Shown: one piece after another, positions 17,732 to 24,300 of the stretch | How positions within the stretch are numbered: position 1 is the first letter of the stretch | Layout of the letters: each line of letters opens with the position of its first letter | Virus record (IMG/VR): IMGVR_UViG_3300006921_000061 | Coordinates: 1 to 34,937 of that record | DNA: 34,937 nucleotides | Source of the DNA: a virus | Reading direction: 5' to 3' (one strand) | Made by a program: the position numbers and the translations under genes | The notes under the pieces: model-generated | Told to the model about the DNA's origin: nothing | Seen by the model: only the letters and a program-made list of their open reading frames with translations | Databases searched by the model: none

Positions 17732-17875
17732 TTATTTAGGCATAAACACAGTAGTAACGTGTGTTATGACTTTTTGTTCTGTTAAAGGTTCGTATTGAAG
17801 ATATTCCTGATTGACGAGATACCCATTACCCATATCCCGTTTGGTTATCCTGATTTTGTCTGTTTCATGGACCAC
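17732..17875 (-). CDS. Small hypothetical protein, start uncertain
   Basis: A frame open from 18139 shows low-complexity Ser/Arg sequence where it shadows the loader gene. Near its end it has a plausible beta-rich segment (IRITKRDMGNGYLVNQEYLQ and EQKVITHVTTVFMPK). I take the real gene to start near the end of the loader gene, at GTG 17875 (47 aa) or ATG 17833 (33 aa). The overlap is typical of this operon. Function is unknown. Confidence 0.35.
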   Translation of the reverse strand: MVHETDKIRITKRDMGNGYLVNQEYLQYEPLTEQKVITHVTTVFMPK

Positions 17876-18237
17876 TTCGATGTCAATTGTCCCAACATCT
17901 CCTTGAACTCTGGAGGCATCGGAACTCTGTTCCGTTCTGGTTCTGGAAGTTGAGGTACTTTCGTCATTTCGATTTTCCTCCTGGTTTCCCTCTCCAACTT
18001 GTAAGCGTTGAAGAATTCTTCTGGGGTCGGCATCCAGCCTACTTTCTTCTCTGGACGTGTTACTTCGTTTCTTAGAAACTGAAGCATTACTGCGTGAGCC
18101 ATTTGAAGGTCGTCGACTGTCTCTAGTGCTTCTAGCCATACTTTAAGTAGAACTTCCGTTACTGGTGTTTGGTAAGCTGTTGCGAGGCGGTTGATCATTG
18201 CTGTTTCCACTGCCTTGCTCTTTGCGGAATTGCTCAT
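17845..18237 (-). CDS. Replicative helicase loader-like protein (lambda P-like role)
   Basis: Protein of about 130 residues from ATG 18237 (MSNSAKSKAVETAMINRLAT); ATG 18198 is a second possible start. The helical N-terminus TPVTEVLLKVWLEALETVDD followed by a WMPTPEEFFNAYK box resembles small phage helicase-loader or replication proteins in which a KFMPSPAEF-like box ends the helical domain. It directly follows and overlaps the initiator-like gene, mirroring the lambda O-P pair. Presumed job: deliver host DnaB helicase to the phage origin. The family link is by pattern only. Confidence 0.5.
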   Translation of the reverse strand: MSNSAKSKAVETAMINRLATAYQTPVTEVLLKVWLEALETVDDLQMAHAVMLQFLRNEVTRPEKKVGWMPTPEEFFNAYKLERETRRKIEMTKVPQLPEPERNRVPMPPEFKEMLGQLTSKWSMKQTKSG

Positions 18238-18988
18238 AGGCATCTTCTTCGATGATGTCTGGATTAAGTCCTTGTCTGATGTATTTAGGACGTTGTTGAG
18301 ACTTAGCCTGGAACTGCTGACGCTGTTGAGGCTCATAAACTGTCTTCCAACCATGTTCAATAGCTGTGTTGACCATTGATTCAGGGTCATGCCCGTCTGC
18401 TTGAAACTTCTGCAGTTTGTTAATCAACATCTTTTTGGAAAGTGGTGTCATCTTGCTACCACGATCCTTTCGATCTTTAGCAAAAACGTCTACAAGTGCA
18501 TTAAGATCAATTGAAGCGACATGGGGGGATATAGGGGGGTTATTATTAATAATATTAATATCTGTTTGTTTATTATTATTAATATCTAAAGAAGAATTAA
18601 TATTAATAGGGACAACATTTTCTTTGGGTTTCGGTGACACTTTTGTCACTACTGGGGCAATCCCATTTGACATTTCTGTCACATGAAGCTTTTTCAAGGC
18701 TTCAATGGGCATTCCCCACCAGGAAGTTCGATTCCTATGTTTCTTTTTCAACTGCAGGATGATGCCCTCTTTCATCATGTTCGCCATCGCATAACGGATT
18801 TGACGTTCTGTGTAAAAAGGCATCACTGCACTCAGTGCAGTGTAGGAAGCAACGGTCCAGAATGTACCGTCTTCATGATTAACATCGTCAACCATGTTCT
18901 TCACTAATATCCTGCTGAAGAATTCATAAAGAATCGCTTCAGTGACCCCGTATTTTTGTGCAACTTGGGAGTCGAAACTAAAGATCAT
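18143..18988 (-). CDS. Replication initiator-like protein (lambda O-like role)
   Basis: Protein of 281 residues. The N-terminal about 90 residues look like a winged helix: YGVTEAILYEFFSRILVKN, then FWTVASYTALSAVMPFYTERQIRYAMANMMKEGII. This is the kind that opens phage replication proteins and binds origin repeats. A low-complexity Asn/Ile linker (about 128-150) follows and is encoded by a very AT-rich stretch. A helical part and a Gln/Asn/Ser-rich tail end the protein. The start overlaps the bet gene (ATGA). A candidate origin lies inside this gene. Confidence 0.6.
   Translation of the reverse strand: MIFSFDSQVAQKYGVTEAILYEFFSRILVKNMVDDVNHEDGTFWTVASYTALSAVMPFYTERQIRYAMANMMKEGIILQLKKKHRNRTSWWGMPIEALKKLHVTEMSNGIAPVVTKVSPKPKENVVPININSSLDINNNKQTDINIINNNPPISPHVASIDLNALVDVFAKDRKDRGSKMTPLSKKMLINKLQKFQADGHDPESMVNTAIEHGWKTVYEPQQRQQFQAKSQQRPKYIRQGLNPDIIEEDAYEQFRKEQGSGNSNDQPPRNSLPNTSNGSST
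18538..18704. other. Candidate phage replication origin inside the initiator gene
   Basis: An AT tract of about 70 bp (18541-18608) contains the 11-mer TATTAATATCT twice (18553-18563 and 18577-18587). Next to it are two palindromes of the same kind: GTGACA-CTTT-TGTCAC (18634-18649) and TGACA-TTTC-TGTCA (18668-18681). Their centres are 33 bp apart, about three helical turns. A third inverted repeat, TGAAGC-N9-GCTTCA, lies at 18684-18704. An AT-rich unwinding region beside repeated initiator sites within the initiator gene is the layout of lambda ori in gene O. Function is inferred. Confidence 0.45.
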
Positions 18989-20052
18989 TGTGGTTGCTTC
19001 TCCTCAACTACTTCAGGTGGAAATTGACCACGAATATCTTTGATTGTCGCTTGCACAACTTTGAACTCTTCATCGTTCAGATTCTGTTTCCAGGAACTGA
19101 AGTTTTGTTCAATGTAACCCTTGACCCTTGCATAGGATTCATCATCAAAAACTGGTTCTGAATTAGGGTTATTATCAGGAGCCAAAAGAAGATCTATGTC
19201 ATTGGCAATCTGAACAATAAGCTCTTTCCCAGTAGTTTCATTTTCAGGATCTAATTCAATAGTAGGTTTTGGTTTTTGATTAACCGTTTTTGCATGGACT
19301 TTATTGGACAGATCTTTGATTTGTTCTTCCATTTCTTCGATATAAGGATTTTCTTCACCAACATCAATAATGGTCTTATCTGCTCCAACAACAGCATCAG
19401 GATGATGTTTGTAGAGTGTTTCAAGATCACTTTCAGAAAATTGTGGTATCTTATTTTTGGGCTTTGGGGCAGGTTTTGGTGGAGTGACATTTTTGGCAGT
19501 ACCTTCTTTAGCCTGATCCATCTCCGACCATTCATAGATTCCCTTGAAAGCTGTTGGATAAGCTTTGCGATGGGCAGCAGCAATAGCACACTTTTGAATC
19601 ATTCCCCAAGGGTCGATCTTCCAGCGTGATTTGCCTGTATCAAAGGCATCGAATCTAACTGTGGCAACTACGTCATATTTCTTTTCCTTACGACCTACTT
19701 TGCACCATGCACCAAGTAACTTGCCAAAAGGTGCATGGCAGTCTTTAGGATCTGACTCTGTTCCAACAGTCCATCCTGCAGTGTATCCGTCATAATCTGG
19801 ATATTGGTTAGCTCGACTGACAAATGTGTCTACATTGATGACTACGGCAGCAGGGTTGCTACCATACTTGATAAAGTAGACTTCTTTGATAAGTGGATTG
19901 AAGTTTTGAGCCTTACATAACTCAAAGAAATACTTGTGTTCAGAAGGTGATCCGTTTCCTTGTGGATCAACGTGTTTGATGACTTCTTTCATATCGAAAT
20001 TCCATTCTTCTTTATTTTGAAATGGAACTACTTGTGCTGTTTGTGCATTCAT
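18985..20052 (-). CDS. bet: Phage recombination protein Bet (RecT/Redbeta-type annealase)
   Basis: Single-strand annealing protein that pairs complementary ssDNA. The core of about residues 35-185 fits the Bet family: FFELCKAQNFNPLIKEVYFIKYG, then VVINVDTFVSRANQYPDYDGY, GAWCKVGRKEKKYDVVATVRF and a WGMIQKCAIAAAHRKAYPT segment. At 355 aa it is longer than Redbeta (261 aa); the extra C-terminal part is acidic and probably flexible. It overlaps the exonuclease gene upstream and the initiator gene downstream by 4 bases each, forming a recombination-replication unit with the nearby SSB and RusA. Confidence 0.85.
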   Translation of the reverse strand: MNAQTAQVVPFQNKEEWNFDMKEVIKHVDPQGNGSPSEHKYFFELCKAQNFNPLIKEVYFIKYGSNPAAVVINVDTFVSRANQYPDYDGYTAGWTVGTESDPKDCHAPFGKLLGAWCKVGRKEKKYDVVATVRFDAFDTGKSRWKIDPWGMIQKCAIAAAHRKAYPTAFKGIYEWSEMDQAKEGTAKNVTPPKPAPKPKNKIPQFSESDLETLYKHHPDAVVGADKTIIDVGEENPYIEEMEEQIKDLSNKVHAKTVNQKPKPTIELDPENETTGKELIVQIANDIDLLLAPDNNPNSEPVFDDESYARVKGYIEQNFSSWKQNLNDEEFKVVQATIKDIRGQFPPEVVEEKQPQ

Positions 20053-20990
20053 GCTGCTTCCTTAATTTCTTGTTTGATTAATGTTTGGTAATGAGGGCAA
20101 AACTTGTTTACATTGCAGTATTTCATGCAACGTGTGTCTTCACCTGGACGGTATTCAATCTCATAAGTTCTTTCACCCATAGGCTTGCCACCTATGAAGT
20201 TGTCAGCATCCTTTTCTTTATCAAATAGTTTGGTAGCCGATTTGTTACCAATCTTTTTGACTGCATATTTATCAGGTTTACTCCAACGCTCCTCTGGAGT
20301 GCATAGAAGATGTTTGCTAAGTCGTTTACCACCTACTTGAGCATCTGCTTCTATGTGTTCTTGGATTTTTGTGAGTAAAAACTCCTCTGCTTCTAATGGA
20401 GTCCAGATACTGAAAACAAATTCTCCATAGGGACGTTTTGGATAACTAAGAGGATTGTTGAGGTAGTTTCGTTCACTCCAGTCTTTATAAAATGCAATGA
20501 CTTTGAGATCCGTAACTTGATGCTCAAGACTTTCCTGGTTGCTGTATAAAAGATTGAGAAGGTTGAGTTGTTCTCCCCATTCTTTCTTTGGACCATCAAT
20601 GACTGCGTAACCACTGGTCATTTTCCAGTCATATATAGTCTTGCTAAAACCAGATGATGATGAACCTTTATGTACTTGGTAGTTTATGTAATCTGCCTGA
20701 CCTGAAATGACATAACCCATACGTCTGATGAAGAATCGTTTTTCTGCGACTCCAGCACCATTTGCTTGCTGGATCATTGCATGGATTGAAGACCCGATAA
20801 GACTCCAGATCCGATCATCTGCAGATTCTTCAATTTCAGTATGATGCTTACGCTTTAAGGCTCCTTGCCAAGCAGGACCAATCAGTTCAGTAACTGTAAA
20901 GTCACTGTCACCTTTGTCGTAAGATTCTTGTTGGTTTACTATTGATTTATATAGGATGTCTGGCATCCAAAGTGGTTTTGTAATTTTCAT
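20049..20990 (-). CDS. PD-(D/E)XK exonuclease, RecB/Cas4-like, partner of Bet
   Basis: Protein of 313 residues with the nuclease motifs GQAD (D100) and YDWK (D121, K123), followed by Q141 in an EWGEQLNLL helix. Four cysteines, C230, C288, C292 and C298, match the one-plus-three layout that holds an iron-sulfur cluster in Cas4/AddB-type nucleases. It would resect DNA ends to expose strands for Bet. Good ribosome-binding site AAAGG. It overlaps bet by 4 bases. The cluster is predicted from the Cys spacing only. Confidence 0.75.
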   Translation of the reverse strand: MKITKPLWMPDILYKSIVNQQESYDKGDSDFTVTELIGPAWQGALKRKHHTEIEESADDRIWSLIGSSIHAMIQQANGAGVAEKRFFIRRMGYVISGQADYINYQVHKGSSSSGFSKTIYDWKMTSGYAVIDGPKKEWGEQLNLLNLLYSNQESLEHQVTDLKVIAFYKDWSERNYLNNPLSYPKRPYGEFVFSIWTPLEAEEFLLTKIQEHIEADAQVGGKRLSKHLLCTPEERWSKPDKYAVKKIGNKSATKLFDKEKDADNFIGGKPMGERTYEIEYRPGEDTRCMKYCNVNKFCPHYQTLIKQEIKEAA

Positions 20991-21008
20991 AAAACCTTTC
21001 GTTTTAGG

Positions 21009-21206
21009 TTAAATTGAGTGGACTTGATCTTCCTCCAGTTCAACACGGGGGAAATCTTTCATCCGTTCAAAACGTTCTTGTTTTTCCTCATTGAGACGTT
21101 TGACTGTCTCGGTTTTTGACATCTCCTTCTGTAAATGAGGGAGATTGTCGTTAAAGCGTTTTAGCTCTTTGGTAAGAACCTTTATTGCTATCTCAAGAGA
21201 ATTCAT
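21009..21206 (-). CDS. Small coiled-coil protein, unknown
   Basis: Protein of 65 residues, almost wholly helical and charged (LTKELKRFNDNLPHLQKEMSKTETVKRLNEEKQERFERM), with an acidic C-terminus. The ATG overlaps the end of the Cro-like gene by 14 bases, and the exonuclease gene follows 18 bases later. Possibly a regulator or nuclease cofactor, but nothing specific is recognisable. Confidence 0.5.
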   Translation of the reverse strand: MNSLEIAIKVLTKELKRFNDNLPHLQKEMSKTETVKRLNEEKQERFERMKDFPRVELEEDQVHSI

Positions 21207-21396
21207 CTAGTAACCTCCTCTTTAAATCTTGTTTGCGTTTATTGAGTGCTTGCATGACTGCAGAACTCACTTTGGGGTTTTGTCTCTTCCCTGAGACGAC
21301 CATATATGTGTAGGTAGGGGTCACACCTATGTCCTTGGCGATTTGTTGAAGATTCACTCCTCCCCAGAACTTCACTTGCTCTTGCAAATGGCTCAT
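21193..21396 (-). CDS. Cro-like HTH DNA-binding protein
   Basis: Protein of 67 residues from ATG 21396. The sequence VNLQQIAKDIGVTPTYTYMVVSGKRQNPKVSSAVMQAL is a helix-turn-helix of XRE/Cro type, with QIAKDIGVT as first helix and turn and YTYMVVSGKR as the recognition part. The frame is open to 21483, but that start lies upstream of the mapped promoter -10, so the shorter start is preferred. It is the first gene of the leftward early operon, divergent from the repressor side, as Cro is in lambdoid phages. Confidence 0.65.
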   Translation of the reverse strand: MSHLQEQVKFWGGVNLQQIAKDIGVTPTYTYMVVSGKRQNPKVSSAVMQALNKRKQDLKRRLLDEFS

Positions 21397-21454
21397 GTCG
21401 TTTTTTCTTGCTTTAGTCTGAAGGTCTGTTAGGTTAAAGAACAGAAACAGGGAC

Positions 21455-21483
21455 ACTATATGTGTACTTTCACATAAAGTCAA
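21455..21483 (-). promoter_or_regulatory. Leftward early promoter with operator O1 in its spacer
   Basis: On the minus strand TTGACT (21478-21483), a 17-bp spacer and TATAGT (21455-21460) form a good sigma-70 promoter. Transcription should start near 21448, giving a leader of about 50 bases before the Cro-like gene. A perfect palindrome TATGTG-N6-CACATA (21459-21476) fills the spacer, so a bound repressor would block RNA polymerase. The same unit recurs at 28859-28887. Confidence 0.7.
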
Positions 21484-21489
21484 ATATTT

Positions 21490-21506
21490 TATGCATTAAG
21501 CACATA
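21490..21506. promoter_or_regulatory. Operator O2, degenerate copy
   Basis: TATGCA-N5-CACATA, centre about 30.5 bp from the centre of O1. It overlaps a possible rightward -10 (CATAAT, 21503-21508) whose -35 is poor. It lies just before the small gene at 21522, so repressor bound here could tune rightward transcription toward its own gene. Confidence 0.5.
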
Positions 21507-21521
21507 ATCAGAAAGGTTGTT

Positions 21522-21680
21522 ATGTCACGAAGAAATCAAATCTTTGACCAAGGGAAATTGGAATTGGAATTGCTAGGACAAACCTGGTGGACAAAAAAGT
21601 TCCTAGGTTTTGATTGGTGTTTACAGCGTAACAAATCCCTTTTTGGGGTTTTGCATCGTGGAGGAGGTCCTATTGAGTAA
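21522..21680 (+). CDS. Small protein in the lysogeny operon, unknown
   Basis: Protein of 52 residues (MSRRNQIFDQGKLELELLGQ, then TWWTKKFLGFDWCLQRNKS and a Gly-rich end). AAAGG lies 5 bases before the ATG. It is the first rightward gene after the divergent control region and overlaps the next gene by 8 bases. Basic and Trp-rich; a small DNA- or protein-binding regulator (excisionase or antirepressor) is conceivable, but there is no recognisable family. Confidence 0.45.
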   Translation: MSRRNQIFDQGKLELELLGQTWWTKKFLGFDWCLQRNKSLFGVLHRGGGPIE

Positions 21681-22092
21681 TATATGGAAACCTAAAACTT
21701 CAGGACTTGGGGAGCATGATTTTCAATTTAATGTTCCACCACCTCAAATAAACAGCGGTGACGTATTGGCTATCCACCACCGCTCTACCAACTCAGAGAT
21801 AGGCCATGTGGCACATAGTGGACGGGCCACGTTAAAAAATAACACCAGTAGAATTAGCACCTCTGCCACTAGGAAATTTATTAGCTCATCCTTTGCAGGA
21901 GGGCGTTGGGATCGAGGGGTATTGACCAAAAAATCCGAATATGGCAATCCGCATACCTCAGAGCTTCGAGGTATTTGGAAAGGGTGGGATTTAACGATCA
22001 GGACCATAACTCATACAACAAAAAATCCGATGCTGAATTTTGAACGAGATTACTCGTCAAGATCGCTAATCGGACTACCACCACCAATCTAA
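21673..22092 (+). CDS. Hypothetical protein with TTG start
   Basis: Encodes 139 residues from TTG 21673, which follows a strong GAGGAGG (21661-21667) at 5 bases and overlaps the previous stop region. The protein is Ser/Thr/Arg/Asn-rich with an SSSFAGGRWDRGVLTKKSEYGNPH segment. Coding status is not certain: an 87-residue frame is also open on the other strand, and the DNA carries inverted repeats (7-bp arms at 21754-21784 and at 21953-21974). It lies upstream of the repressor gene in the same direction. Confidence 0.4.
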   Translation: MSNIWKPKTSGLGEHDFQFNVPPPQINSGDVLAIHHRSTNSEIGHVAHSGRATLKNNTSRISTSATRKFISSSFAGGRWDRGVLTKKSEYGNPHTSELRGIWKGWDLTIRTITHTTKNPMLNFERDYSSRSLIGLPPPI

Positions 22093-22178
22093 CTCAAGTA
22101 AAGGCGAAGTCCCGATAGACAGGCCAAGTATGCATGAGTCGGAGTTGTTGTGGTGAAATCCAACTTAAAAAAAGCACT

Positions 22179-22613
22179 ATGGAAGACTTATCTACACGTT
22201 TGAAACAGGTAAGAACAGAATTGAATCTGTCTCAAACCGAACTTGCTGAGAAACTTGATGTTCAGCAAGCAGACATATCACGTTGGGAATCTGGTAAAAC
22301 AACACCAAATTTCCAGACGTTACAGAAGTATTCATCATTAAACGTCAATGTATCCTGGTTATTTACAGGCATTGGTAAAATATTTGATGAAGTCGTTGAT
22401 GGAACTACTTATGCGGAAAAGCGTATGTTTCTGCGTAAAACCAATGGTTCAGAGTATGAAATAATAGCGGTAGAACAGCATGAAAATGGAGAGGTAGAAC
22501 GCAGAGAACCATATTCGTGGGAAAATCATTTGGCTTCAATATCCTGGTACATTGCAAGCTTGGAGAAGCACATTGCCACAGAAGCAGAAGGACTGGTTTC
22601 CAGACAAGCGTAG
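22179..22613 (+). CDS. CI-like transcriptional repressor (XRE HTH)
   Basis: Protein of 144 residues from ATG 22179. The N-terminus (MEDLSTRLKQVRTELNLSQTELAEKLDVQQADISRWESGK, about residues 1-40) is a textbook XRE helix-turn-helix, followed by WLFTGIGKIF. The rest is short and lacks the Ser/Lys peptidase domain of lambda CI and LexA, so RecA-stimulated self-cleavage is unlikely. It is the probable ligand of the TATGTG-N6-CACATA operators, but this is inference. There is no clear ribosome-binding site; an in-frame ATG at 22134 would add 15 residues. Confidence 0.7.
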   Translation: MEDLSTRLKQVRTELNLSQTELAEKLDVQQADISRWESGKTTPNFQTLQKYSSLNVNVSWLFTGIGKIFDEVVDGTTYAEKRMFLRKTNGSEYEIIAVEQHENGEVERREPYSWENHLASISWYIASLEKHIATEAEGLVSRQA

Positions 22614-22620
22614 AGACACG

Positions 22621-23739
22621 ATGGTTGGAAGATTTTCTATGTTCAAATCATCTAAAGGTTATCCACTAAATCGTGATTTATGTTCAGTCGAACAGGCAAA
22701 TTACTACGATACTAAGAAAGGCAAACGCAAAAGATCAGACGAACAGTACCATCGCTACATGAATCAGCTTTGGAATACAAAGTACAAAGCACTATTAGAG
22801 GCACGAAACGCACATAAAGAGGTAAAGTTGAGCGAAGCAGAAAAGCATAGTTTAAATGAAGCTATAACTCGGTACTTAGAATTTGAAATCAATTTGCAAA
22901 GGCCAAGATCGCAGGATGAAGCCAAACGACAGTTACGATACTGGGATAGACATCTCGGTTATCTACCATTGTCTGAAATAACACCAGCAAGATTATCAGA
23001 GCATAAAGACTCTTTATCGAGCCATGTTATTACAACCGATGGCAGAGGTAAGGGTAAGAAACGATCTCCAGCTACTGTAAACAGGTATTTTGCAGCATTG
23101 GGTGCTGTTATGACTTGTTGTGTTGAGAAATGGTACTGGCTGGATATATCTCCTACCCGTTTAGTTCCAAGTATGCCTGAATCTAAAGGCAGAACTCGGT
23201 TCTTATCTGAAGATGAACTGCAACGGTTACTTGAAACAATATCATCAAATAAGGCATTAGAACTTGCGGTAATCCTTGCTCTTTCCACAGGAGCAAGACA
23301 GGCCGAAATCTGGTCCCTCAAGTGGAACCAAGTCGATATGAAGGAAGGTAGACTCACTTTTATCGTTACCAAAAATGGCGACGAACGGAGTGTCCCTATC
23401 AGAGGTAAAGCCTTTGACCTTATGAAAGGCTTCAGGAGGAATCTCGACACACCATATGTCTTTCCATCCAAGATAAAGTCTAAGCGACTGACTACCTCCT
23501 TTGACTTTAAAAAACCGTTTAATGAAGCTCTTAAAAAGTCTGAGATACTTGATTTTTGCTGGCACGATCTCAGGCATACTGCTGCTTCGTACCTTGCGAT
23601 GAACGGAGCCACTCTCCGTGAGATTGCGGAAATTCTGGGTCATAAGTCTTTGGATATGGTAATGCGGTACTCTCACTTGACTAAGGAGCATACTGCAGAG
23701 GTTATTGAAAAAATGAATGAAAAAATGTTTGCTTCTTGA
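22621..23739 (+). CDS. int: Tyrosine-type integrase
   Basis: Site-specific recombinase inserting the phage at its attB. Counting from ATG 22621 (372 aa), all catalytic residues are present: R226 (GARQAEIW), K251, H315 and R318 (WHDLRHT), H341 (LGHKS) and the nucleophile Y350 (MRYSHL). A SAM-like core-binding domain spans about residues 75-175, and a Lys-rich N-terminus may recognise arm sites. ATG 22639 is an alternative start with a better GGAAG. It follows the repressor gene by 7 bases, so both are probably co-transcribed. attP lies directly downstream. Confidence 0.9.
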   Translation: MVGRFSMFKSSKGYPLNRDLCSVEQANYYDTKKGKRKRSDEQYHRYMNQLWNTKYKALLEARNAHKEVKLSEAEKHSLNEAITRYLEFEINLQRPRSQDEAKRQLRYWDRHLGYLPLSEITPARLSEHKDSLSSHVITTDGRGKGKKRSPATVNRYFAALGAVMTCCVEKWYWLDISPTRLVPSMPESKGRTRFLSEDELQRLLETISSNKALELAVILALSTGARQAEIWSLKWNQVDMKEGRLTFIVTKNGDERSVPIRGKAFDLMKGFRRNLDTPYVFPSKIKSKRLTTSFDFKKPFNEALKKSEILDFCWHDLRHTAASYLAMNGATLREIAEILGHKSLDMVMRYSHLTKEHTAEVIEKMNEKMFAS

Positions 23740-23747
23740 GTCACCCT

Positions 23748-23770
23748 GAAACTCAGATGATTCTCAGATA
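23748..23770 (+). repeat. attP left arm: integrase arm-type repeat pair
   Basis: Two direct copies of a 9-base unit: AACTCAGAT (23750-23758) and TTCTCAGAT (23761-23769), 11 bp apart, just after the integrase stop. The same unit occurs as two more pairs on the other side of the tRNA core. This matches arm-type sites recognised by the N-terminal domain of lambda-type integrases. Confidence 0.6.
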
Positions 23771-23813
23771 TTTAGGGGTTGCTTTGTAAACTGTTGCAAT
23801 TACTACAAGGGCT

Positions 23814-23863
23814 TTGGACTTCGGATCTGAAGGTTGGGGGTTCGAACCCCTCCGCCCGCACCA
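23814..23863 (+). other. attP core: 3' half of a tRNA-Arg(TCG)
   Basis: The sequence folds as the anticodon arm to CCA end of a tRNA. Stem TTGGA (23814-23818), loop CTTCGGA with anticodon TCG (23821-23823), stem TCTGA (23826-23830). A 5-base variable loop follows, then T stem GGGGG, loop TTCGAAC, stem CCCTC, acceptor strand CGCCCGC, discriminator A and CCA. There is no D arm or 5' acceptor strand upstream; instead the integrase gene ends there. It is therefore not a working tRNA gene but the crossover region that rebuilds the host tRNA 3' end after integration. Confidence 0.85.
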
Positions 23864-23890
23864 TTTTTCAACGGTTCACGTTAATTTACT

Positions 23891-23953
23891 GAAACTCAGA
23901 TAAACTCAGATAGGGTGTTTACTCACCTTCAAACTCAGATGAAACTCAGATGA
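23891..23953 (+). repeat. attP right arm: two integrase arm-type repeat pairs
   Basis: Four exact copies of AACTCAGAT at 23893-23901, 23903-23911, 23932-23940 and 23943-23951. They form two pairs with 10- and 11-bp spacing. Together with the left-arm pair they flank the tRNA core symmetrically. Confidence 0.65.
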
Positions 23954-23961
23954 GATTAGCA

Positions 23962-24282
23962 TTAGCATTGGGAGGCATCTGTTATTTCTTCTAGCCATCC
24001 TGAAAGTTCTGAATGTTCAGGTATTGCAAAACCATAATCGTCAAAAAGAAGACTGGCAATTTTGATTATAGCTTTAAGTTTTGCATTTGCTTCACGATTT
24101 GAAATTTCACCATCGCAATGAAGATTTTCTGGTGATAAATCAGAATCTAATTGTTCAAATATTACATAAGCAGTATGTCTGGTTTTGACGGGATACTCGT
24201 AAACTTCTCCTTCATTGTGTCGTGATGACCAAAGATTGAGATGTTCTACGTACTTTTTTAATGATTTATATCTTTCGTGCAT
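23962..24282 (-). CDS. Hypothetical protein
   Basis: Protein of 106 residues, acidic/neutral and helical (MHERYKSLKKYVEHLNLWSS, then EQLDSDLSPENLHCDGEIS). GGAG lies 5 bases before the ATG. It is the last gene of the second leftward operon, ending just beyond the attP arm sites. No family recognised. Confidence 0.55.
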   Translation of the reverse strand: MHERYKSLKKYVEHLNLWSSRHNEGEVYEYPVKTRHTAYVIFEQLDSDLSPENLHCDGEISNREANAKLKAIIKIASLLFDDYGFAIPEHSELSGWLEEITDASQC

Positions 24283-24300
24283 ATATCTCCGATATTAGCG

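Noticed and set aside
18720-18737. T-arm-like motif with GTTCGAT
   Set aside because: Loop of the wrong size, no acceptor or anticodon arm, and inside the initiator coding sequence.
22959-23612. 217-residue minus-strand frame inside the integrase gene
   Set aside because: Shadow of the integrase, whose catalytic motifs are all intact on the plus strand.
23814-23863. Functional tRNA gene
   Set aside because: Only the anticodon arm to CCA is present. D arm and 5' acceptor strand are missing, so it is an attachment core.
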